NCBI GenBank assembly: GCA_024663395.1
Contig: JANFAH010000011.1
Location: 1,488,001 to 1,552,000, forward strand
DNA length: 64,000 bases
DNA from: Pisolithus tinctorius
Lineage: Eukaryota; Basidiomycota; Agaricomycetes; Boletales; Pisolithaceae
Reading direction: 5' to 3'
The notes under the pieces are model-generated. The model saw only the letters and a program-made list of their open reading frames with translations. It was not told the DNA's origin and searched no databases. Made by a program: the position numbers and the translations under genes. Position 1 is the first letter of the stretch. Every line of letters starts with the position of its first letter. Positions 54,149 to 64,000 of this stretch are shown here, piece by piece.

Positions 54149-55295
54149 ATGAACCCCCAGAATAACTGACATTGGGTGCCATTGTGACCCACACAAGAAG
54201 AATTGTCATCTGACAAGGAACAAGAGAGCACTGTCACTGACACCTCCTCCAATGAACCCAAACAACCAGATAGAGGATTTACCTCTGGTATCCTCTTGAA
54301 CCTCTTCACCCAGTCCCTTGCCACACTTGGTACTCCCATCCCACTGATACCTGCCTTCACTCTTCCCACACCCCTGCCCCCACCCCAGAATACAATGTCC
54401 AGTTCATCATCAAAGGCAACAACTGGCACTTCCACCATCAAAGCCACAGAATTAAAGATTGGTGCCCCATCTGACTTCGATGGAGACCAAAAGAATGCCA
54501 TGAGCTGGCTGTTTTTAGTCCAGACATACCTCATGGTCAGTGAAGAAGTCTATGACATGGACACCAAAAAGGTTGTCTATACCCTGTCATATATGAAGAA
54601 AGGAGTTGCTTGCTCTTGGGTGGCAACTTTCCAGAAGACATCTTTAGAAAAGACACCCCTGAGTTTCAGTAGCTTTGCCAATTTTATAAAAGATTTCAAA
54701 GCCTTGTTTACCTCCCCCAACTCTGCTGATGTTGCAATCGCCAAACTGCACACCCTCAAACAGAAAGAATCTGTGGAACAATACATCACAGATTTCTGTA
54801 CTGCCACTGCTGACTCTACCATCACCCAGGATGTCACCCTGATCGAGTTCTTCTCTCAGGGACTCAAACTGTTCATCATGAACTGCATCCACATGATGGA
54901 GACTACCCCCACCACTATTAGCAACTGGTATGAGCATGCCCAAAAGTTTGATGCTAAGTGGGGGAAAATAAATGAGCTTTTGGGAAAGAAAGAAAAGAGG
55001 ATGTTCTACCCCAAGAACAACCTCTGCAGAAAAAGATCTGAATGCCATGGACATGGATGGAGTGAGACTCTCCAAAGAAGAAAGGGACCATCACATCAAA
55101 GAAGGAAGATGTTTTGGTTGTGGGAATAAAGGACATCTCTCTCAAGAATGCCCTGATAAAGGGAAGACTCCCCAAAAGAAAGTCAAGAAGATCTGCAAAA
55201 TTGTGGAGGTTGAAGAAAGTGATGATGAAGAAAAAGTCACTGGTCCTTCCATCGCCTTGGTAAATATTGCTAGGGCACTTGGAAAGGATTTTTAG
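54149..55295 (+). pseudogene. gag: Gyp-5 gag
   Basis: ATG at 54149 (MNPQNN) with TGA at 54167 and 54185, then open. Gag domain: KIGAPSDFDGDQKNAMSWL, YTLSYMKKGVACSW, FKALFTSPNSADVAIAKL. A frameshift at about 54970-55010 leads to a frame with DLNAMDMDGVRLSKEERD, typical of the linker before the knuckle. The CCHC motif is CFGCGNKGHLSQEC (about 55112-55153). Ends near 55295. Structural precursor, inactivated by the two early TGAs and the shift. Confidence 0.82.
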
Positions 55296-55306
55296 AAGGG
55301 AACTCT

Positions 55307-58300
55307 GTGTTGACACTGAATGTTCCCCATACTAAGGACAGTTCTATTTCTGTTGCTCCTATACTAGTATCTTCTACCCCAGATCATACTATGCAAATCC
55401 CCATTCCTCTCTACACACCAGAAAGAACTGGAAAAGTCATCAACACAACCACACTGGTTGATTCTGGTGCTGAAATCTCTTGCATCAATTGGGGATTGGT
55501 GCAAAAGCATCGCATCCCTACTCAAAGATTGGCAGAACCCATCCTTGCCAAAAATGTGGGTGGAACCCAGAACTCCAAAGGGAAAATCCTGTTCTCCACC
55601 ACCTTGTACTTCAGGATCAAAGGATCTGTTCACCAGTCCTTCTTCCACATTATCAATTGCAGAATGGAAAATGTCATCCTTGGCCTCCCCTGGCTGCAAG
55701 AAAACAACCCCATCATCAATTGGAGAATGGGAACCCTCTCCCTGGATGAGAAGACCAACAGGTCTAAAGAACTGAGACAGAATGTCTCTCCCATTGCTGT
55801 AGAGGAACCAACCATGAAGCTTGTATCCCCTGCTGAAAAGAAAGGGATCAATAAATTCATGGACTACAAAGAACCTGAAGATGAAACCATTCAAGCACAC
55901 TTCATGATGTTGGTTGGAAAGTTGGTTGAAGAAGCAAAGAAGATTAATCCAAAAAATAGTCTTCTTTGAAAGATTACTACAGCTACAGAGTTAGCCCAAG
56001 AAGAACATAAGAAGAAACCAAAGGCTGTCCTCCCTGAAGGTTACATGGACTTTGCCTCAGTTTTCAAGAAACCTTCCAATGGAGTTTTGCCTCCATCATG
56101 ACCTTACAATCATGCCATCAACCTTGTTGAGGACTTCATCCCCAAGGTGGCCAAAGCATACCCACTCTCTCCCTCTGAAAGAGAGTTGGTGGAGAAATTC
56201 ATTGAAGAGAATCTTCAGGAAGGAAAAATCTGCCCTCTCAAAGTCTCCCCAAGCCACACCCTTCTTCTTTGTAGGAAAGAAAGATGGCTCCCTTTGCCCC
56301 TGTCAAGACTACTGATATCTGAATAAGAATACAGTGAAGGATGTGTACCCCCTTCCCCTTATCTCAGATCTTGTTGATAAACTCAAGGGAGCATCCATCT
56401 TCACAAAAATGGATGTAAGATTGGGCTACAACAATGTCCACATCAAAGAAGGAGACCAGTGGAAGGCTGCATTCATTATGCACAAAGGACTTTTTGAACC
56501 AATGGTTATGTTCTTCGGGTTGTGCAACTCCCCTGCCACCTTCCAGCAATTCATGAACAATTCCTTCTGAGACATGATCACAGAAGGATGGCTGGTCACC
56601 TACATGGATGACCTTCTCATCTTCTCCACTGACCCCAAAGAACATAGACAAAGAACTCATCACATTCTTGAATGAATGAGAGCACTGTCACTCCCTCTCA
56701 AGTTAGAAAAATGCCACTTCAATCTCACCAAGGTGAAATACCTTGGTATCATCATAAAACAAAATGCTGTTGCTATGGACCCTGTCAAAGTCCAAGGCAT
56801 TGCTGAATGGCCAGTCCCAAAGAAGGTTAAGGACATGCAATCCTTCTTAGGATTCACAAACTTCTATTGAAGATTTGTCCCCTACTACTCTGATATTGCC
56901 AGACCCCTGATTGACCTCACCAAGAAGACTGTCACTTGGGAATGGTCAAAGAAATGCCAAACCACCTTCAATCTTCTAAAATGGATCTTCATGGCACAAC
57001 CAACTCTTTGAACGCCTGACACCTCTTGGCCATTTGCAATAACCACCGATGTGTCCAAATATGCAACTGGAGGAGTTCTCCTCCAGCAAGATTCAAATGG
57101 CCAGTGGCAACCCTGCACCTTTATCTCCCAGTCATTTAACCCCACAGAACAAAACTATGACATCTATGACAGAGAACTGCTAGGAGTTATTTGCAGGTTG
57201 AAGTCTTGGAGGCACTACCTCCATGGATCCCTGTCTCCAGTCAAGGTATTCACCAACCACAAAAATTTGACCTATTTTAAAGCACCCCAGAACCTAAACC
57301 ATTGCCAGGCTCACTGGCTCCTCAACCTCACAGATTTTGATCTGCAACTTGAACATGTACTGGGCAAAGACCTGGCTGCACCAGATGCACTCTCCTGCTG
57401 ACCTGACCATGTTCCCAATGATGAAGACAATAAAGGAGTCACTCTTCTCCCACAGGCATTGTTTGTTAACCTCATTGATATGAACCTCATGCAGAAAGTC
57501 CCATTCTCATCCATGAAGGACCCCATGGTTCAAACTGCACTTTGTGCCATTGAAAACATTGACATGCCACTCCTGTTCAAATCCCATCTCTCTGATTGGA
57601 GGTTTAACAATGGGGTGCTACTCTATAAAGACTGGATATACATCCCCAACAACCTGACCCTCAGACAGACCATGGTGTCCAACCACCATGATCATCCCTC
57701 TGCAGGACACCCTGGTGTCTTAAAAACCCAACAACTGGTTTCATCTGAGTTCTGGTGGCCAGGACTTGCATCCTTTGTCTGAAAATATGTTGAAGGCTGT
57801 GCTATTTGCCAGCAAAATAAGATCAACACCCACCTGACAACACCACCCCTTATGCCCATCCCCTCAACCTCGACCTGACCCTTTCAACAGATCTCTTGCA
57901 ATCTGGTTACTGATCTTCCCCCCTCCAAAGGTTATGATTCCCTTTTGGTCATGGTCGACCATGGGCTTACAAAGGGGGTAATTTTGACACCCACAAAGAA
58001 AACTGCCTCTGCCACTGACATCATGGCACTCTTTTTCAAGAAGGTCTACTCCCACTTTGGGCTGTATGACAAAATCATATCCAACAGAGGTCCTCAGTTT
58101 GCCTTGACATTTGCTAAAGAACTTGCTTCCCTTCTGGGGTAATCTCTCCCCTTGTCAATGGCATATCACCCTCAGACTGATGGAGAAACTGAATGCATAA
58201 ATCAGGAAGTTGAAACATACCTCCATATCTTCTGCCAGAACAATCCCACCTCATGCATGGACAATCTCCCAATGGCTGAATTTGCACATAATCACCATCC

Positions 58301-58949
58301 TCATTCTGTCACCCATCAGTCACCATTCTACCTCATGTACAGCTATTAACCAAAGCCACTTCCATCCCTTATCACAGAAACCCACCTTCCCACTGCCAAG
58401 TCTAGACTTGAAGAACTCTGAAAGGCTAGAGAAGAAGCCCTTGTGGCACATGATCTAGCCAGAAAAACTATGAAAGACTGCTTGTCACAACCCTTCACCC
58501 CACTCCACAAAGGTGATAAGGTCTGGCTAGAAGCCTGGAACCTAAAATGTTCCTATGAAAATAGAAGATCGCCCTGAAATGGGAAGGACCCTTTGTCATC
58601 TCCAAAGTCCTATCTCTGATCACCTACCACCTCACAATTCCTGCATGATGGAAGATCCATGATGTCTTCCATGCTTCCCTCTTATCACCCTATTGCAAAA
58701 ATGACATCCATGGACCAAACTTCCTGGCCCCACCACCTGACCTTGTCAACAAGGAAGAAGAGTATGAGGTAGAAGCAATAGTCAGCCATAAAAGATCCAG
58801 CTGCAGACACACCTTTTTAATCAAATGGAAAGGCTACCCTTCATCTGAAAACTCATGGCAAAAAGAAGCACACCTTGAACACACAGATGATACACTCTCT
58901 GCATATAGGAAACACTTCCCTAACACTTCAGGTAACCATTTTTCATAAG
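55307..58949 (+). pseudogene. pol: Gyp-5 pol: protease, RT, RNase H, integrase, chromodomain
   Basis: Protease with intact DSG (LVDSGAEISC, about 55455). [27 protein letters not shown] and intact YMDD (about 56603). RNase H at about 57010-57400 (ITTDVSKYATGGVL, NYDIYDRELLGVI). Integrase zinc domain at about 57690-57830. The catalytic core has its first Asp as Asn (SCNL, about 57897), the second Asp as Asn (SNRGPQF) and Glu retained (GETEC). The chromodomain is at about 58760-58890 (YEVEAIVSHKRS, LIKWKGYPSSENSW). The TGA stops I noted are at 56314, 56568, 56673, 56868 and 57400. Of the standard chromovirus gag-pol type. The 3' end runs into the palindrome at about 58923; no 3' LTR follows. Confidence 0.88.
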
Positions 58950-60297
58950 CATTTAGGCTGAATAGTTTCTCCAAACCATCCAGCCTAATAGCCTCCCAGA
59001 CCAAGGTCTGCCCAGGGACATCTGGTCATGTCCCAGGGCTATGCAGATTTTTAGGCCCTGGGACAGATGGGATTTCCCACATAGCCATCCATTCAAATGC
59101 AATTATTTGGGATGTCCCAAGACTGCCTTGGGTGGCAGGGGTCCCTACTCCTGAAACTGCAGCTTATATTAGCATTGAAATAGCTGCAGAAATCCTAGCC
59201 CCCTTGCTCCTCTGACAGGTTTAATCCACAAAGTATCCTTTGACCTATACATCCCCTCCCATCCCACCATGCATAGTAGTATACAATAGTACTTTTCATG
59301 TACATCTTTGCAATGTTGATTCTGCTGTATTGGAACATCTCACTAGTTGCCAGGGGGATGACCCACCTGGGCCTCCACATTTTCCATGAAAATTGCAATA
59401 ATAAATTCAATCAATCTGTGTCTATACCTCAAGCAATTTGCACTGTATGAAGGAAGAAGAAGTAAATGGTTTTTGAACACTTGTGTGACAAGCCAATATC
59501 TCAAAGTCCCCCACATAGAACATGGTGTTGGTCACCTTTGCAACACCATCTGCAGAGGGCAGAATGTCCCAGATGAGCCTCTGAGGTTGTCATGGGGCAT
59601 TGTGCTGGTCTGCAAAGGTAACTTAGGAGGATGTGCCATCATAGCCCCCCGAGGCTGGGATGGGACATCCCACTGACTTTCATAGTGACCAACACTATGT
59701 TCTATGTGGGGGACTTTGAGATATTGGCTTGTCACACAAGTGTTCAAAAACCATTTACTTCTTCTTCCTTCATACAGTGCAAATTGCTTGAGGTATAGAC
59801 ACAGATTGATTGAATTTATTATTGCAATTTTCATGGAAAATGTGGAGGCCCAGGTGGGTCATCCCCCTGGCAACTAGTGAGATGTTCCAATACAGCAGAA
59901 TCAACATTGCAAAGATGTACATGAAAAGTACTATTGTATACTACTATGCATGGTGGGATGGGAGGGGATGTATAGGTCAAAGGATACTTTGTGGATTAAA
60001 CCTGTCAGAGGAGCAAGGGGGCTAGGATTTCTGCAGCTATTTCAATGCTAATATAAGCTGCAGTTTCAGGAGTAGGGACCCCTGCCACCCAAGGCAGTCT
60101 TGGGACATCCCAAATAATTGCATTTGAATGGATGGCTATGTGGGAAATCCCATCTGTCCCAGGGCCTAAAAATCTGCATAGCCCTGGGACATGACCAGAT
60201 GTCCCTGGGCAGACCTTGGTCTGGGAGGCTATTAGGCTGGATGGTTTGGAGAAACTATTCAGCCTAAATGCTTATGAAAAATGGTTACCTGAAGTGT
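58923..60297. repeat. Large palindrome: 613- and 603-bp arms, 159-bp spacer
   Basis: The left arm 58923-59535 and right arm 59695-60297 are reverse complements with very few differences; arm lengths differ by about 10 bp. The same small frames appear on opposite strands in both arms (MKIAIINSINLCLYL at about 59386 plus and about 59834 minus). The outer end of the left arm includes the last codons of Gyp-5 pol (TSGNHFS), and the right arm repeats them inverted. The spacer 59536-59694 has no gene. The arms contain no recognised coding domain. Confidence 0.93.
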
Positions 60298-60749
60298 CCC
60301 TAAAGACTTCCCCCCTCAGAAACAACCCACTCAACACTCTACTTGCACCATCAGAAACATCTCCATTAACATGCCTCCTTGCCATTATACCTATCCCCAT
60401 GAACCCTCTTGCCAACACACCCCCTTCATGCATCATCAACAACAACCTGCAAGTGATCAGATGATCACTTCTTACCAATCTTCATCACTGATCCTGCCAT
60501 CATTGGCACTGTCTACCATGAGGTTGACAAAAACTCCCCCCTTGACTCAGTATATCATGCTACTATCCAAGCCCTTTGGCTAGGTGTGGTTTAGGTATGC
60601 AGTGTGTGTATTCGATGCTACTTCCCATAGCATAGAGTGGAGCACAGAGCTCTACTGGCAGGAGTGCTTCTTTTGCAGTGCACCTCCTTTCTGGCAGTCT
60701 TCAGCTCCAATTTGTCATGATTCCCTGTGAGGTGCATTATCATATGTTT
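60298..60749. other. Sequence between palindrome and LINE end, no gene
   Basis: C-rich on plus to about 60560, then T/G-rich. No family motif on either strand. It could include the 3' untranslated region of the LINE below. Confidence 0.45.
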
Positions 60750-61510
60750 AAGCTCTGTTTGGGAGTCCCACCATGTGTGTGTTGTAGTCATTTCATGGTC
60801 ATTATGTATTTAAACAGATGAGTTTGGGCTTCCTTGTTTGAGAGGAGGAATGCCAGTGAATTGGCATCCCTTCCTAGTGCGTTGTGGAGTATATGTTGCT
60901 CTCTGTCATATCTTGGACACTGGAATATGTAGTGGTGCACATTTTCTGGGCTGATGTTTCTGCACTGCAGACAGTTTGGTGAGTCACTTCACTTGAAATG
61001 GTGAAGGTAGCTATTTAGTGGGATGTGGCCTGTGTGGAGTTGTATGAGTGTTCCCATCTGTTTCTTTGGTAGCAAAGTGGCTAATTTTGTGAACAAGTTG
61101 CTGGGTAATTGGGGGTCTATGGTGGATATGTGATGATAATGGGGAGAACTTTTCCACTCCCTAGCCCATAGCATCTTTAGTCTTGTGGCATGGTGTTGCT
61201 TAAGAGCAGAAATGCTCTGAGGTAGGCTGTTTCTCAGCAGGGGAGGTAGATCTTTTAGTGGGCTGGAGGAATTGGGCCTTGTTGCTGCTGTTTTTGCTTC
61301 TCTGTCTGCGAGCTCATTCCCCTCCATGTCCATGTGTCCTGCTATCCATCACACCATGATATCTTTCCTCATAAGCTCTTGCCTATTGAGAACTTTGCAG
61401 ATGGACAATCTAAAATGCAAGAGTAGATGGTGGCCTGGTTTGGCAGATGGGCGCTCACTGGATCTTATCACTGCCTGGTTGTTGACAAGTATAGTGTCTT
61501 TGGACATCAC
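60750..61510 (-). pseudogene. LINE-like element, RNase H and C-terminal region
   Basis: Minus strand: RNase H motifs ILVNNQAVIRSS (about 61490) and WIAGHMDMEGNELADREAK (about 61350-61290). Then a C-terminal block typical of fungal non-LTR elements: PLLRNSLPQSISALKQHH, MGTLIQLHTGHIPLNSYLHHF (about 61050-60990). A CxxC-H-x-C like segment follows (CLQC, HHYIFQC, about 60965-60900). A TGA at about 61354 stands where arginine is expected just before WIAGH. The upstream RT is missing. Tad1/I-like by domain order, not assigned further. Confidence 0.7.
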
Positions 61511-61686
61511 TCAGGTTATGCAGCTAGGAAGTAAGGATGGTATAGCTACACAAGTAGGTACAGGGAATGGATGTAGAGGGGGAGCTAATACTATGTGCGG
61601 TATGGGAGGTATAGTGACTGGGGGAAGCACGAAGTGCTTTCCAGTCCCAAATGGCAGTGCTATCCTGCTGGTGGGTGTGAGCTGCG
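61509..61686. repeat. Direct repeat, copy 1
   Basis: Starts ggttatgcagctaggaagtaag and ends gtgggtgtgagctgc. It matches 61948-62131 with a few transitions (for example gtgcgg against gtgtgg, gcacga against gcataa). Confidence 0.88.
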
Positions 61687-61947
61687 AGGGTGGGTGGAAC
61701 CACCTTGTGGGAAGAGCCAGGCCAGAGGGGAAAGGCTGGCATGCTAGGGACCCCAGGGTGTGAGAGTGCGAGGTGCCAAAAAATGGTGCTTTGAGGAAGG
61801 GAGTGGTGGGTGGGTGCGATGATGAGGAGCAGCGAGCAAGGTGGTGGCATGGACAGAAGAGAAAAGTGCCGCTTACCTAACACTAGTCCGAAGACTAAAC
61901 TCTGTGTCTCACTCGTGCCTCACCGCATCACAGAGTCATACTCTTTG

Positions 61948-62131
61948 GATGTTGCTCAGGTTATGCAGCTAGGAAGTAAGGATGGTATAGCTACATGAGT
62001 AGGTACAGGGAATGGATGTAGAGGGGGAGCTAATACTATGTGTGGTACAGGAGGTATAGTGACTGGGGGAAGCATAAAGTGCTTTCTGGCCCCAAACAGC
62101 AGCACTATCCTGCTGGTGGGTGTGAGCTGCA
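61948..62131. repeat. Direct repeat, copy 2
   Basis: Second copy of 61509-61686, offset about 440 bp. The interval 61687-61947 differs and holds no gene. It may be two overlapping LINE insertions or the terminal repeats of a small element. Confidence 0.88.
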
Positions 62132-62299
62132 AATCCCTGAGTTGTAGGAGTGGTAGAATCGATGATGCATGCAGCGAGTGCAGTTACCCATAGCTTAGGA
62201 GGAGGGTGATGCTTACTGGTTGTTAATGTATTGGAGGCAATGTGTATTGGAGAAAGTCATTGTGTAATTTGGGCTTGGATTGTAGGTATGGGGCAAGGA

Positions 62300-63425
62300 T
62301 CTGGGCATGTCAATGGAGATATATGAGGAATGCATTGCTTGCCCAATGTCCTTTCACTTTGATGACATCAAAGGGTATGTTTCTGAGGAGGTATTCCAGT
62401 GTCAACCCTATATGTATACTGTGCCCTTTGAGGGGAGGCAATCCTGCTTTCTTGAGAGTTGATTCTAATGTTTTTAGGAAAGTGTGTCTAGTTAGAGGGT
62501 GATGACCATTCTTTGTGCAATACATGAAGAGGTGGCCAGACTGGGGGGGATCATTGATTTCGAAGTGCCTGTCTAAGGCTTTCTGGGGGTCGGTGGGACT
62601 GTCTTGTTTGGCCCAACTGATGTCTTCACCAAGGGGGGCAGTTTTGGTGTGAGGAATGTGGAAGTTGGTCACCTCTAGGCCTTGTCAATTGCGTTGAATG
62701 CTGACGTTCTGATGAGTGATGTGAATTGAAGGGTTGAATGCTTTAAGGTTGGCTACTGTGAATTTGCCGGTGCATGCAGTGGCAAAGAAGATGGTGGTTA
62801 AGCAGGCAAAGACAGCCACATTGAGAGGCAGGTTGAGGTCTAAATTGGTGTGGATCTTTGCAATGACTTCAACTGTGTATGGTTCACATGGGGGATGCTT
62901 GGATGTGGGAGGTGATAGGGACTTGGATGCCTTGAGCAAGGTGTTGGTTTCAATTTCATTGAGAGTCCATGGTATGCCATGTATGATGTGCCAAGCTTGC
63001 ACACCATTGAGGTAGTTGACTATTGTCATGTTCATGTAGAGGCTGGCCATGGTTGAGATGAAGAATGAGATGAGCTCTGAGGATGCCAGGGCATGTTGAT
63101 CTTCTGGAACACTTTTGGTGTTGCAGAATGCGTGGAAAGCTAGAAGGCCCAAACCATATGTTTCTCTGGTGGATTCGGACCAGGCATGAGTGATGACATC
63201 ATGGATGCACTGTGTGTCTGTTGCCGAAAAAGGGAGAGATGGGGCGCAATGGTTGAGGGGCTTCCATACCATTAAGCATTCTTTGGCAGAGCACTGAGGG
63301 CGAGGAATAGGGGATGGGACGAGGGGTGGATCTGAGTGAGAGTCGGGAATGATTGCAGTTGGGGGTAGAAGGGTGGTGGTAGGGGAAGGGGGTATTGGAG
63401 GTTGGGTGTGTTTGGCTAGGGACAA
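62300..63425 (-). pseudogene. Tyrosine recombinase of a DIRS-like retroelement
   Basis: The minus strand from 63425 encodes a Pro/Ser-rich leader, then a core-binding helical domain (AWSESTRETYGLGLLAFHAFC, YLNGVQAWHIIHG, at about 63190-62950) and VFACLTTIFFATACTGKFTV. After a TGA at about 62682 the catalytic part follows: NFHIPHTKTAPLGEDISWA, HPLTRHTFLKTLES, GHSIHIGLTLEYLL and VKGHWASNAFLIYL (to about 62310). The expected HxxR box reads HSIH, again an Arg-to-His CpG-type loss. A tyrosine (IYL) is present at the position of the nucleophile. Such enzymes insert DIRS elements without making target duplications. Confidence 0.72.
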
Positions 63426-63464
63426 TAGTCAGGTGGGGCAAGGGGGTTTGCTGCAAGGGTTAAG

Positions 63465-63950
63465 TTATCGAGTGTTGGTTGACATCAATGATGAGGTGCC
63501 AGATGGGTGGGGGGACTGGGATTGAGGGGAGGAGAGAACAAAAGGGGGGATATAGTCTGTGTGAAATAGGATCAGCTGGGTTGTGGTCGCTTGGTAAGTA
63601 TCAGGTGTGTAAAGTGCATTTTGTGATGTCCCAGGCATGATGGATACACTTGAAGGATTCGTTTGTAGGGCAGTTGTGACTTCTGCCATGCTTCCAGCCT
63701 TCAATGACTCTCTGATTGTCTCCATGAACCTGGAAATGAATGTTGGAGGCTCCAGTGTTAAGGATTGCAAGGGTGAGCAATTGGAGGCTGATGGCTTCCA
63801 CCCAGCCAATATTGCACCCATCAGATTTCCAATTGGGTCTGAGGGTCCATGCTCTCCATCAACCTTGTAGCATGATCCCAATCCCTGTGGATGAGCTTGC
63901 ATTGGAGAAAGCAAGGAAGTCCTTGATGGGTCATGGGATGGGGAGAGGGG
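63465..63950 (-). pseudogene. DIRS-like RNase H region (continues beyond window)
   Basis: Frames just upstream of the recombinase encode ISLQLLTLAILNTGASNIHFQVHG, then GDNQRVIEGWKHGRSHN and TNESFKCIHHAW (about 63790-63630). GDN followed by V.EGW..GRS is the pattern of the RNase H domain between RT and recombinase in Agaricomycete DIRS-like elements. An RT would be expected to the right, beyond the window end. Confidence 0.6.
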
Positions 63951-64000
63951 AGGGGATGGTTGGGGAACTTAGTTTGGCATGCCACCATTTTAGGTCATCT

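Noticed and set aside
54095..54171. Alternative Gyp-5 LTR end at TGACA (54171)
   Set aside because: The TGTTAC/GTAACA inverted ends and the self-priming site 2 bases after 54094 fit better.
1..64000. rRNA, tRNA, telomeric repeats
   Set aside because: No conserved rRNA core words, no credible tRNA cloverleaf, no TTAGGG array seen by eye. A covariance search could still find a tRNA.

Overview
The window is a transposon graveyard from a filamentous basidiomycete, most likely an Agaricomycete. The reasons are the KDZ-type transposase (a class expanded in mushrooms), the short GT-AG introns, several gene families I recognise only from Agaricomycetes, and heavy CpG decay. I see no housekeeping gene, no rRNA or tRNA gene and no CRISPR array. 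All names below (Gyp-1 to Gyp-5) are local labels.

Layout. 1-2.1 kb: three tandem-repeat families. 2.2-3.2 kb: 3' fragment of a Ty3/gypsy element. 3.4-4.7 kb: two minisatellites sharing a core. 4.87-26.8 kb: one KDZ transposase gene on the minus strand, cut into three pieces by two Ty3/gypsy elements, each with an exact 5-bp target-site duplication. Gyp-1 is 7418-18449 (duplication AGATT) and Gyp-2 is 19120-26620 (duplication TCAAG). Gyp-1 itself carries a 349-bp solo LTR in its protease and an 1846-bp solo LTR in its 3' LTR, so the nesting is three levels deep. 27.8-29.8 kb: an Agaricomycete orphan-family gene (minus). 30-32.5 kb: tandem and inverted repeats, then an array of exon-like cassettes. 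32.8-34.8 kb: a multi-exon orphan gene (plus). 34.8-42.8 kb: Gyp-3, which has an unusual duplicated domain between gag and protease. 44.3-47.2 kb: remains of Gyp-4 (minus). 47.65-48.4 kb: a foldback repeat. 48.4-51.3 kb: a KDZ-like C-terminal fragment and another orphan-family gene. 51.5-53.3 kb: LTR fragment and degenerate repeats. 53.6-58.95 kb: Gyp-5. 58.9-60.3 kb: a nearly perfect large palindrome. 60.7-63.95 kb (minus): the end of a LINE-like element and a DIRS-like RNase H plus tyrosine recombinase, running off the window.

Three things stand out. (1) In-frame stops are mostly TGA at conserved arginine positions, and in four Ty3 elements every catalytic acidic codon I checked is lost when the preceding base is C and kept when it is not. 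This is strand-symmetric CpG deamination read directly from active sites. (2) Three elements show Tf1-like self-priming: 10-11 bases lying 33-35 bp after a TATA box in the LTR are the exact complement of the segment starting 2 bases after the LTR, and the pair differs between families in a covarying way. (3) Gyp-1 and Gyp-2, and probably Gyp-4, carry an antisense gene between pol and the 3' LTR whose product has six cysteines spaced much like a fungal Zn(II)2Cys6 cluster.
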